This document shows, piece after piece, positions 1-6,504 of a DNA stretch of 12,220 nt. Positions within the stretch are counted from its first letter, which is position 1. Every line of letters begins with the position of its first letter. The position numbers were made by a program, and so were the translations under genes. This DNA is from Planctomycetota bacterium (GTDB taxonomy: Bacteria > Planctomycetota > UBA1135 > GCA-002686595), in assembly GCA_028823185.1 (NCBI GenBank), contig JAPKBY010000023.1:1-12220 (forward strand). Direction: 5' to 3'. Below the pieces are notes generated by a model. The model made no database searches. It worked only from the letters and a program-made list of their open reading frames with translations, and had not been told where the DNA came from.

Positions 1-836
1 AAGTCTCCTTCGTCGGGGACGTCTTGATAAGCGCGCAGCTCTCCTGAGTCATGCAGCGCCACCTCTGGAGCACCAGCTGGAGCGCGACCTTGAAGGACAC
101 GGTTCGTCCCCTCATGGAGATCCCAATATTTCGTCGGTGAGACGAAGGGAAGATGCGGCTTGAGAAAACCCACAGCCAAAAAGAGCGGCTCTCCAGCTCG
201 CTCTCCATCGGCGCCATGTTCTGTGATCCTCCTGATCGCTTCATCTGCGATCATGCCATCGGGGAACTCACTCTCTGGGAGATCCGCATGATCTTCGATA
301 ACCGCGCGCACTTGAGAGCGTCTCCCCTCTGGGGCGAGCGCCTCTGCTGCAGCCTGAGTAGCACGAGCAGCTTCGCTTGCATACCAACGCTGCCAACGCA
401 GAGGTCTCCACGGCGCCTCACTCCAAGCGGGCAAATCATCCGAGGCGCCAATCCCGTGATGAATCTTCCCTAAAGAGATCGTCCGCCAGCCGCTCTCTTT
501 GAAGAGCTGTGGCAACACCACAGCATCAGGGAGCGTCGCTCGATAGTCAGCGTCATTCCTCAAGACGCCGCAGCGCTCAGGGATCATTCCAGTGAGGACT
601 GACGCGCGCGAGGGTCCGCACTGCGCATATTGCGCATAAGCCCGAGTGAAGAGCGCGCCCTCAGTCGCTAAGCGATCGAGCTGTGGAGTCTCGGCGTCAG
701 CGCTCCCATAGCACCCCAGACGAGGTAAGAGGTCGTCTACGCAGATAAAGAGGACGTGCGGCTGCGCCGGCAGAGACTCCCCACACCCGGTCCCGAGGAA
801 GAGACCGAGGCAGAGGAACGCTGCCCGAGCTCGCAT
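1..836 (-). CDS. Secreted sulfatase, iduronate-2-sulfatase-like (3' end outside window)
   Basis: The frame is open from the ATG at 836 to the window edge (278 codons), so the C-terminus is missing. Sulfatases of this family (alkaline phosphatase superfamily) hydrolyse sulfate esters, often on polysaccharides, outside the cytoplasm. Visible marks are VLFICVDDL at about residues 28-36, with metal-binding D34 and D35; the signature CGPSR at 73-77, whose Cys73 would be converted to formylglycine; GKIHH at 123-127; FLKPHLPF; and LHDSGELRAYQDVP near the cut end, typical of iduronate-2-sulfatase-like members. The N-terminus (MRARAAFLCLGLFLGTGC) is a signal peptide. Cys18 might be lipidated, but the lipobox is imperfect because Gly, not Leu, sits at -3. 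The start overlaps the thrS stop as TGATG, with no good Shine-Dalgarno, so translation is probably coupled. The family call is firm; the substrate cannot be told from sequence. A sulfatase-maturating enzyme would be needed and is not in the window. Confidence 0.9.
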   Translation of the reverse strand, partial: MRARAAFLCLGLFLGTGCGESLPAQPHVLFICVDDLLPRLGCYGSADAETPQLDRLATEGALFTRAYAQYAQCGPSRASVLTGMIPERCGVLRNDADYRATLPDAVVLPQLFKESGWRTISLGKIHHGIGASDDLPAWSEAPWRPLRWQRWYASEAARATQAAAEALAPEGRRSQVRAVIEDHADLPESEFPDGMIADEAIRRITEHGADGERAGEPLFLAVGFLKPHLPFVSPTKYWDLHEGTNRVLQGRAPAGAPEVALHDSGELRAYQDVPDEGD

Positions 837-2605
837 CAGCGTAGCTCGCGGCTCCGAGACGCTATCAAGCGATCCAAGAGCTCAAGGAACTCAGCGAAGG
901 GCACGACCTCTTGCTCTTGAGTCCCGCGACGACGGATCGCCACGGTCCCCTCTTCGACTTCTCGCTCACCGACGATGAGCTGGAAGGGGACCTTGTGCCT
1001 CTGGGCCTCTTTGATCTTCTTGTTCATATGACCAGGTGCGGTCATGCAATCGACCCTAGCCATTCGCTCTTGCAGCTGGCGCTCAAGCGTCCGGCAATAA
1101 TCAGCCTGCTCTTCACGGATCGGAATGAGCGCGACCTGCGTCGGCGCACACCACACAGGGAAGTTCCCTGAGAAGTGCTCGATCAAGCCGCCGACGAAGC
1201 GCTCGAGGCTCCCGAAGATGGCGCGGTGCACCAAGATCGGTCGCTTCAACCCACCGTCTGCGTCCGTGTACGTCATGTCAAAGCGCTCTGGCAAGTTGAA
1301 GTCACACTGGATCGTGGAGTTCTGCCACTCACGGCCGAAGGCGTCGCGGATCTTGTAATCAATCTTCGGCCCGTAGAAGGCGCCGCCGCCCTCGTCTAGC
1401 TCGAGCTTGAGATCAACAGAGTCGGCGGCCTCTTGAAGAGCAGCGGTCGCCTTATCCCAAGCCTCTGCCTCTCCGATGGTCTTCTCTGAGGGTCTCGTCG
1501 CGAGATAAGCCGTGTACTCGAAGCCAAAGGTCTCAAGGATCGTATGAACGAGCTTGCAGACGCCCGCGATCTCCTCTGCGAGCTGATCCGGCGTACAGAA
1601 GATGTGGGCGTCATCCTGAGTGAAGCCACGCACCCGGAGCATCCCGTGCAGTTGACCAGAGCGCTCATAGCGATACACATTGCCGAGCTCCGCCCAGCGC
1701 AAGGGCAGCTCACGATAGGAGCGCCCGCGGTTCTTATAGATGACGATGTGGCCAGGACAGTTCATCGGCTTGACCCGGAAGGGCTGCTCGTCGATGGACA
1801 TCGGCGCATACATCATCTCGGCGTAGTTCTCGAGGTGACCCGAGACGCTGAAGAGCCCCTCGCGCGCGATGTGCGGGGTATAGACCGGCTTGTAGCCTCC
1901 CTTTGAGTGAAGCTCCCACCAGAACTGCTCGAGGCAGTGACGAACGACCCCTAGGTTTGGATGCCAGAAGACCAAGCCGGCGCCGACCTCTGCGTGGACG
2001 CTGAAGAGGTCCATGTCAGTCCCGAGCTTGCGGTGGTCGGAGTCCTTAGCCTTCTCCATCCACTCGAGATGCTGCTTGAGGTCTTCCTTCGTCCAGAAGG
2101 CGGTGCCGTAGATGCGCTGGAGCATCGGCTTGCTCTCATCACCGCGCCAGTAGGCGCCGGCGAGACTGAGGAGCTTGAAGTGATACTCACGGTCCATCCG
2201 GTCGATGTGCGGCCCCTCGCAGAGGTCAGCCCACTCACCGTGACCATAGAAGGTGATCTCTTCGTCCTCGGGGATCGAGTCAAGCAGATCGACCTTGTAC
2301 TCCTGGCCGTTCGCGAGGAGGCGCTCTCGAGCCTGATCGCGGGTCAGCGATTCACAGGAGATCTCAGCGTCCTTGCGCGCTGTCTTATACATCTCCTTCT
2401 CGATGCGCTTGAGGTCCTTCTCCGTGATGGGCTCGGGGAACTCGAAGTCGTAGTAGAACCCGTGCTCGATCGAGGGACCGATGCCGAATTGGACTCCGGG
2501 GTAGAGCTTCCCAACGGCCGAGGCCATGAGGTGTGCGACCGAGTGACGGAGCGTCGAGAGCGGGTAGGACTCCCCTACTTGGGGAGCGGCGTCCTGATCG
2601 GACAT
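836..2605 (-). CDS. thrS: Threonine--tRNA ligase lacking the N-terminal TGS domain
   Basis: This class II synthetase charges tRNA-Thr in the cytosol. At 589 aa it is shorter than the roughly 640 aa of E. coli ThrRS because it begins directly at the editing domain. The editing-site residues are intact: HSVAH (H21, H25) and CEGPH (C129, H133). The catalytic core carries the zinc ligands C283 (MNCPGH), H334 (DDAHIFC) and H460 (VHRAIFGSLERF, motif 3), with motif 2 around RVRGFTQDD. The anticodon-binding domain runs from about residue 485 to the end. The start is well fixed: AAGGAAG lies about 10 nt upstream, and no ATG, GTG or TTG occurs in the 36 in-frame codons back to the murB stop. The missing TGS domain therefore cannot be restored by an earlier start. 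It follows murB in the same frame after 108 nt and overlaps the sulfatase start by 1 nt. The usual partner infC is not beside it. Confidence 0.97.
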   Translation of the reverse strand: MSDQDAAPQVGESYPLSTLRHSVAHLMASAVGKLYPGVQFGIGPSIEHGFYYDFEFPEPITEKDLKRIEKEMYKTARKDAEISCESLTRDQARERLLANGQEYKVDLLDSIPEDEEITFYGHGEWADLCEGPHIDRMDREYHFKLLSLAGAYWRGDESKPMLQRIYGTAFWTKEDLKQHLEWMEKAKDSDHRKLGTDMDLFSVHAEVGAGLVFWHPNLGVVRHCLEQFWWELHSKGGYKPVYTPHIAREGLFSVSGHLENYAEMMYAPMSIDEQPFRVKPMNCPGHIVIYKNRGRSYRELPLRWAELGNVYRYERSGQLHGMLRVRGFTQDDAHIFCTPDQLAEEIAGVCKLVHTILETFGFEYTAYLATRPSEKTIGEAEAWDKATAALQEAADSVDLKLELDEGGGAFYGPKIDYKIRDAFGREWQNSTIQCDFNLPERFDMTYTDADGGLKRPILVHRAIFGSLERFVGGLIEHFSGNFPVWCAPTQVALIPIREEQADYCRTLERQLQERMARVDCMTAPGHMNKKIKEAQRHKVPFQLIVGEREVEEGTVAIRRRGTQEQEVVPFAEFLELLDRLIASRSRELR

Positions 2606-2713
2606 AGCGCGCTTACTTCCTTTTGGGCTGATTGATTCCTCGCCACGCCTACCTGGCGGAGTCGAGTCCTGCGTCCCACCCTTTTGGCCGCAAGAGGCTG
2701 AAGGATACCCGGA
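2606..2713 (-). promoter_or_regulatory. murB-thrS spacer with possible thrS leader hairpins and RBS
   Basis: This 108-nt gap could hold a thrS promoter or leader, but no convincing -35/-10 pair is visible. Two short inverted repeats are present. One has arms 2641-2645 and 2654-2658 (CGCCA/TGGCG, 8-nt loop). The other has arms 2656-2660 and 2667-2672 (5 bp with one bulge). They share bases and so could not form together. A purine-rich AAGGAAG at 2616-2622 is the probable thrS ribosome binding site. No U-tract follows either hairpin in the transcript, so a terminator is unlikely. A regulatory role is only a possibility. Confidence 0.3.
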
Positions 2714-3733
2714 TCAATCGCGTGACTCACCCTTCCTTCGCAAGGTCTCGTCATCCCAGACACAAACTTCTCGACTGAGCTGTATGCCAGTGGCATCCAA
2801 GACCCGGGCCTCAACGTCCTGAATCAACGCCAACATCTCCGCTCCGGTCGCTCCACCAGCGTTGATGACGAAGTTTCCATGCATCGCGCTCACCTGCGCA
2901 CCGCCCAATTTATGGCCCGTGAGGCCCAGATCGTCCACGAGCTTGCCCGCTCCGCGACCATCGCTCTGTTCAGGATCTGGATTCTTCCAGATGCAGCCTG
3001 CGCTGCGCTGCGTGACCGGCTGCGCGGCGCACTTGGCCCTCAGATACTCGTCAGCCTCTTGCTTGATGAGCAGCTTGTTCTCAGGCTCGAAGAGAAGCAC
3101 GCATCCGAGCGCGATGAGCCCATTCAGCTGACCGTTTCGATAGCTGGGAGAGCACTCGTCGCGCTTCTTCTCCATGACCTCACCGGAGCTAGGGTCAAGG
3201 AGCCAGACGCGCTCGACTTGATCCCAGAAGCCCCAGTCGCGGCTCCCCGCGTTCATCGCGAGAGCTCCACCGACATGTCCGGGGACACCGCTCAAGAGCT
3301 CCGCGCCTCTCAGCCCTAACTTGCAGGTCGCGTTCACCAGCCCTTGCAACCTCGCGCCGGCCCAGAGCACGAGCCTCGGATCATCACGAATATCTGAGGG
3401 CGCGACTCGATGGAACGGCGCCTCTCCCCCATGCAACTCCTTGCCGGGTTCTAGGTCAGTGGAGCGGAAGGTGCGATTCAAGAGCTCGGTTGAGATGACG
3501 CATCCAGGCAGCTCCTCCGGGACGATCAAGAGGTTCGCTCCGCCTCCGAGGACCTGAACCGAGAGACCGTTCTCGCGCGCTGTCTGCACCGCAGCTATCA
3601 ACTCCTCTGGAGTCTTAGGTTCGACCAGCCACTCGACGCGCCCGCCGACCTTCAGGGTCGTGCGGGGCGCGAGATCAGCGGACGAGAGCGCAGCGCAGGG
3701 CCAAGCTATTGAGGAGTTCATCACGGATCCCAT
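2714..3733 (-). CDS. murB: UDP-N-acetylenolpyruvoylglucosamine reductase (MurB)
   Basis: MurB is the cytosolic FAD enzyme that reduces UDP-GlcNAc-enolpyruvate to UDP-MurNAc with NADPH. The family opening TTLKVGG is at residues 25-31 and the FAD-binding segment LGGGANLLI at 62-70. LSGVPGHVGGALAMNAG spans about 147-163, SYRNGQ is at 197-202 with the active-site Tyr-Arg pair, and RSAGCIWKNP is at 243-252 with the proton-donor Ser244. GGAQVSAMHGNFVINAG follows near 277-293, and Glu322 in SREV is the likely catalytic glutamate. The compact length (339 aa) and SxGC-type active site resemble the shorter, type II-like MurB proteins. The start at 3733 lies inside murC (59-nt overlap, different frame) and has AGGAG exactly 6 nt upstream. 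The next in-frame ATG (3721) is too far from that site to use it. murB normally follows or neighbours murC, which fits this order. Confidence 0.97.
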   Translation of the reverse strand: MGSVMNSSIAWPCAALSSADLAPRTTLKVGGRVEWLVEPKTPEELIAAVQTARENGLSVQVLGGGANLLIVPEELPGCVISTELLNRTFRSTDLEPGKELHGGEAPFHRVAPSDIRDDPRLVLWAGARLQGLVNATCKLGLRGAELLSGVPGHVGGALAMNAGSRDWGFWDQVERVWLLDPSSGEVMEKKRDECSPSYRNGQLNGLIALGCVLLFEPENKLLIKQEADEYLRAKCAAQPVTQRSAGCIWKNPDPEQSDGRGAGKLVDDLGLTGHKLGGAQVSAMHGNFVINAGGATGAEMLALIQDVEARVLDATGIQLSREVCVWDDETLRRKGESRD

Positions 3734-5114
3734 CTACATCTCCTGCTCCTAGCACGAGGAGTCCGCCCCCAGTGGGGACGCGCTCCAAAGCCGCCGACAC
3801 GCTGCCGGACAAATCACCACCAAAGACAGCCTCTACGTGCGCGCGCTTCAAGCGCGTCACGAGCTCTTCAGAACCTGCGCTCTCCGTGTCGATGTGAAGC
3901 CGCGCTCCGTAGACATCAGACACGACGACGCGGTCAGCCAAGCGGAGGCTCTCCACAAAATCACCGAGGAAGCGCGCCGTGCGGCTGTGCTGATGGGGTT
4001 GGAAGAGCACGTGCAACTCGCCACCTTTGATGACTCTACGTGCTGTCTCCAGAGTCACCCTCACCTCTGTCGGATGGTGCGCATAGTCGTGATAGACACG
4101 GACCTCAGACTCCTTCCCCCACAGCTGAAAGCGTCGCTCTACACCGCTGAACTCCATCAATCCGGCGGCTGCCGCAGCAGCCAATTCGGATGCATCTCTG
4201 CCACTTCTGCGCGAAGAGATACCGACAGCGAGCGCGATCGCGAGCGCAGCGTTCTCCACATTGAACTCACCCGGAACGCTCAGCGCTATCTCTGGCGTCG
4301 CCCACTTAGGACCGCGAACCCGGAAACGAAAGTAGCCGCTCACTTCGCCGTGCAGATCGACCTTCACCTCTTTGCCAAGACGCCAGACCTCACACGGAGC
4401 GCTGTTCAAGACGACCTCTGAGACTTGGGGGCCGACGACCAAGAGGCCGTCGATGTCCACCCCGTCGACGAAGCGCGCGAAGGCGTTCTCTATGGCTCCA
4501 AGGTCGCCATAGTAGTCGAGGTGATCCTCTTCTAAGTTCGAGATGATCGCGCCGAAGGGACGCAATTGAAGGAAGGAGCGGTCATATTCACAGGCCTCTA
4601 CAACGAAGTCTGCATCAGGCTCCGGAGCGATGGCGTTTGTCTCAGCCTCACAAGAGACGCCTCCCACGAGCGCTCCAGGTGCGGGCTCAGCGAACTCACG
4701 CGCGATCCCTCGCAGCGCATGATAAAGCATCCAAGAGCCGGTGGTTTTGCCGTGGGTGCCCGAGACCGCGAGCGTACGGCCTGCTGGACAGAGCCGGCCT
4801 AGAAACTCAGCGTACTTCAAGACCTCGACACCGCGCTCCCTAGCAGCCACGCAAGCCGGGTGACCGATGGGCACGGCGACGGATCGCACGAGCGTCTTCG
4901 TGCGCTCCGGGAGCGTGTCATCGCAGAGGCGAATGTCATAGCCCTCAGCCTCAAGGAGCTCTGTAAAACGGGTCGAAGCCTGATCTGTTCCGCTGACCTC
5001 TAGACCCGCGGCCGCAGCGACTCTGAGTGCACCCGAGACGCCCGCTCCTCCCGCACCGAGGAAGTGAACGGGTCCGTCAATCTGGGTCTGCTCTCTTTGT
5101 GCTCTTGAGTTCAT
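3675..5114 (-). CDS. murC: UDP-N-acetylmuramate--L-alanine ligase (MurC)
   Basis: MurC is the cytosolic ATP-dependent ligase that adds L-alanine to UDP-MurNAc, the first stem-peptide step. The N-terminal UDP-binding domain shows FLGAGGAGVSG at about 18-28. The ATP loop GTHGKTT is at 119-125, EACEYDRSFLQL at 173-184, NLEEDHLDYYGD at 193-204, and GEFNVENA at 282-289. The C-terminal domain has ERRFQ at 326-330, YAHHPTEV at 344-351 and FQPHQHSRT at 371-379, all typical of MurC rather than MurD, MurE or MurF. The length (479 aa) is normal. The ATG at 5114 has AGAGG at 5121-5125, 6 nt upstream. It sits 112 nt after murG and overlaps murB by 59 nt at its 3' end. The last residues (about NSLALRCALVR) extend past the conserved LGAGD segment and are likely tail sequence. 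Confidence 0.98.
   Translation of the reverse strand: MNSRAQREQTQIDGPVHFLGAGGAGVSGALRVAAAAGLEVSGTDQASTRFTELLEAEGYDIRLCDDTLPERTKTLVRSVAVPIGHPACVAARERGVEVLKYAEFLGRLCPAGRTLAVSGTHGKTTGSWMLYHALRGIAREFAEPAPGALVGGVSCEAETNAIAPEPDADFVVEACEYDRSFLQLRPFGAIISNLEEDHLDYYGDLGAIENAFARFVDGVDIDGLLVVGPQVSEVVLNSAPCEVWRLGKEVKVDLHGEVSGYFRFRVRGPKWATPEIALSVPGEFNVENAALAIALAVGISSRRSGRDASELAAAAAAGLMEFSGVERRFQLWGKESEVRVYHDYAHHPTEVRVTLETARRVIKGGELHVLFQPHQHSRTARFLGDFVESLRLADRVVVSDVYGARLHIDTESAGSEELVTRLKRAHVEAVFGGDLSGSVSAALERVPTGGGLLVLGAGDVDGIRDELLNSLALRCALVR
3740..3744 (-). promoter_or_regulatory. murB ribosome binding site inside murC
   Basis: AGGAG on the minus strand lies 6 nt before the murB ATG at 3733; a second AGGAG copy is at 3746-3750. 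Both are within the murC coding sequence. This spacing decides the murB start in favour of 3733 over the internal ATG at 3721, and allows murB to be initiated independently of murC termination. Confidence 0.75.
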
Positions 5115-5226
5115 CTATTTCCTCTTCCCGATCAGGGGCGCGAAATTCGCCGCCTTAATTCGAGGAGCCCATTCGACATAAACCGGAGGCTCACTCCAAG
5201 CTTGTCGTACAGGATCGTGGGAGAGA
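5115..5226 (-). other. murG-murC spacer with an imperfect inverted repeat
   Basis: This 112-nt gap breaks the otherwise tight run of genes. It contains an inverted repeat with arms 5162-5169 and 5188-5196 (8 paired bases, one bulge, 18-nt loop). No U-tract follows it in the transcript direction, so a Rho-independent terminator is not supported. A TTGGAG/TCGAAT pair spaced 17 nt on the minus strand (within about 5172-5200) is too poor a match to call a promoter. The murC RBS AGAGG is at 5121-5125. Confidence 0.35.
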
Positions 5227-6336
5227 TTAAGACTTCACGGCTTGGCTCAGCTCAACGAGTCCCGCTGCCACCCTGCCTGCGCCACCGGAGGGCACCGCGC
5301 CTGCGAGGGCCTCACTCATTCTCACTCGCTCTGCCGTGCCACCTGAGCCTGCCAACTTGAGCAGCTCAGCAGCGAAGTCTGAACCAAGCTCGGACTGGTC
5401 CACGACCCTCGCTCCAGCCCCGAGCAGGGCAGCGTTTTTGTGCTGATGTCTGTCAGGGCTCGCAGGATGTGGGACGAAGATCGCCGGCAATCGCGCAGCT
5501 CCGATCTCCGCTACGGTGGATGCTCCTGCTCGCGCCAACGCGAGATCAGCACTAGCTAGGACAGCAGGTACATCATCGATGAACTCAACCGCGAGGTATC
5601 CAGCTAGGCTGCCGGCTCCTTCGCTCAGCCGTCCTGGGCCGCACTGATGAAGGACGTTAAGTCCAGCTCCCACCCACTCTTGCGCGTGTGCTGCTGTGAA
5701 GGTGTTCAAGCCGAGCGCTCCTTGGCTCCCACCCAAGACGACGAGCAAAGGAGCGTCCGTGTCCAAGCCTAGTTTTTCCCGTATCGCGCGACGGGCTTCA
5801 TCCGTAGCGGCCTCAAATAAGCGCGTCTCTAAAGGTGGGCCGACCACCTCATGAGCCGCCAAGCCTTGAGATGTTGACTCCCACGCGTGGAAGACCTTTG
5901 CGCAGCGCGGCGCCAAGAGCCTCGTCGCTCTCCCGCTGAGCGTGTTCACCTCTAACCACGCACATGGGATTCCCAAGCTGCGAGCAGCGAGGAGTGGTGC
6001 TAGCGCAGAGAAGCCGCCGAGCCCGAGCAAGACCTGGCTCTTATGCCGACGCAGCGCTCGTCGAGCAGTCCATATTTCGGGGAGCAGCCTAGACGCGATC
6101 CTGAGCACGCTCGGCGCGCCACCGCCGTGAGGCTCCATGACTCCGGTCACCCTCTCCCAGCCACCCGCTCCCACAAGCTCATCCACTCCATGGAGAGCGA
6201 GATCCTCTACCGCTCGGCCGCTCGTAAACCACACGAGATCATCCACGTGCTCGTCACGGTCTCTGACCGCCTCGAGCACTCGCTTACCAGGCGCGATGTG
6301 TCCGCCTGTCCCCCCCCCAGCAAAGGCCAGGCGCAC
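5227..6336 (-). CDS. murG: UDP-GlcNAc:lipid I N-acetylglucosaminyltransferase (MurG)
   Basis: MurG is the membrane-associated GT28 enzyme that transfers GlcNAc from UDP-GlcNAc to lipid I, making lipid II on the cytoplasmic face. The glycine loop GGGTGGHIAPG is at residues 7-17 with His13. GLGGFSAL at 105-112, GGSQGALGLN at 202-211, FIDDVPAVLASADL at 252-265, GASTVAEIGA at 271-280 and RHQHKNA at 296-302 are the expected family blocks. The segment that is usually HEQN reads LEVN (128-131), keeping Glu and Asn but losing His and Gln. The start is GTG at 6336; the protein then begins exactly as MurG should (MRLAFAGGGTGG). No good Shine-Dalgarno precedes it, and the small ORF upstream stops 6 nt before, so coupling is likely. 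The length (369 aa) is normal. A nine-G run codes for Gly7-Gly9. Confidence 0.97.
   Translation of the reverse strand: MRLAFAGGGTGGHIAPGKRVLEAVRDRDEHVDDLVWFTSGRAVEDLALHGVDELVGAGGWERVTGVMEPHGGGAPSVLRIASRLLPEIWTARRALRRHKSQVLLGLGGFSALAPLLAARSLGIPCAWLEVNTLSGRATRLLAPRCAKVFHAWESTSQGLAAHEVVGPPLETRLFEAATDEARRAIREKLGLDTDAPLLVVLGGSQGALGLNTFTAAHAQEWVGAGLNVLHQCGPGRLSEGAGSLAGYLAVEFIDDVPAVLASADLALARAGASTVAEIGAARLPAIFVPHPASPDRHQHKNAALLGAGARVVDQSELGSDFAAELLKLAGSGGTAERVRMSEALAGAVPSGGAGRVAAGLVELSQAVKS
6310..6318 (-). repeat. Homopolymer: nine G in murG codons 7-9
   Basis: The plus strand reads nine C in a row, so the murG coding strand has three successive GGG codons for Gly7-Gly9 of the substrate-binding glycine loop. 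The run is in frame as given, and the protein downstream matches MurG, so the reading frame here is correct. Such runs are prone to slippage and to sequencing error. Confidence 0.95.
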
Positions 6337-6342
6337 GTCGCT

Positions 6343-6504
6343 CTATGAGCGGCTCTCAGCCGCTGTCTCGTTAGATGCCGCTGCGAAATCCGCTGCAGGC
6401 TCTGGCCCTGCGGAGTCAAACAACAAGCGGAAGGTCTCTCCAGCGTGCAGTCCAGAGACGAGGAGCGCCCCACCCAAGAACCACCTCATCAAGGAAGCGC
6501 TCAT
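6343..6504 (-). CDS. Small exported or membrane peptide of unknown function (53 aa)
   Basis: I do not recognise this protein. The ORF starts with an ATG at 6504 that overlaps the stop of the LysM gene as TGATG and ends with TAG at 6343-6345, 6 nt before the murG GTG, so it fills the gap almost exactly. The N-terminus (MSASLMRWFLGGALLVSGLHAG) has a charged residue followed by a hydrophobic core of about 15 residues, as in a signal peptide or a short membrane anchor; cleavage after LHA (residue 21) is possible. The rest is acidic and Ala/Glu-rich (about FDSAGPEPAADFAAASNET). There is no strong Shine-Dalgarno, only a G-run about 5 nt upstream, so initiation probably depends on coupling. Evidence is positional plus the signal-like start; it could instead be a chance frame that couples murG to the upstream gene. 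It occupies a position where ftsW and murG are often adjacent. Confidence 0.5.
   Translation of the reverse strand: MSASLMRWFLGGALLVSGLHAGETFRLLFDSAGPEPAADFAAASNETAAESRS
6348..6364 (-). other. Perfect 7-bp hairpin just before murG
   Basis: AGCGGCT and AGCCGCT flank a 3-base loop, forming a GC-rich perfect stem ending 11 nt before the murG GTG. It lies in the last codons of the small ORF. No U-tract follows, so it is not a typical terminator. It could limit ribosome access to murG until translation of the small ORF melts it, or it could stabilise the message; neither is shown. Confidence 0.5.

Noticed and set aside
780..836. Sulfatase as a definite lipoprotein
   Set aside because: The Cys18 context (LGTGC) lacks Leu at -3, so only a general signal peptide is supported.
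1961..2635. Plus-strand open frame of 224 codons opposite thrS
   Set aside because: It is antisense to strongly conserved thrS codons, has no recognisable motif, and arises from the GC-biased codon pattern.
2641..2690. tRNA or tmRNA 3'-end-like stretch (GGACTCGACTCC followed by GCCA)
   Set aside because: The T-stem is only a few pairs, no acceptor, D or anticodon arms can be built, and the gap is too short for tmRNA.
3837..4421. Plus-strand open frame of 194 codons opposite murC
   Set aside because: It lies wholly opposite conserved MurC domains and has no family resemblance.
5162..5196. Possible terminator between murG and murC
   Set aside because: The stem is bulged with a large loop and no U-run follows in the transcript direction.
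6207..6473. 88-codon minus-strand frame spanning the small ORF and the murG start
   Set aside because: It overlaps the clear MurG N-terminus in another frame and lacks the junction signals of the 53-aa frame.
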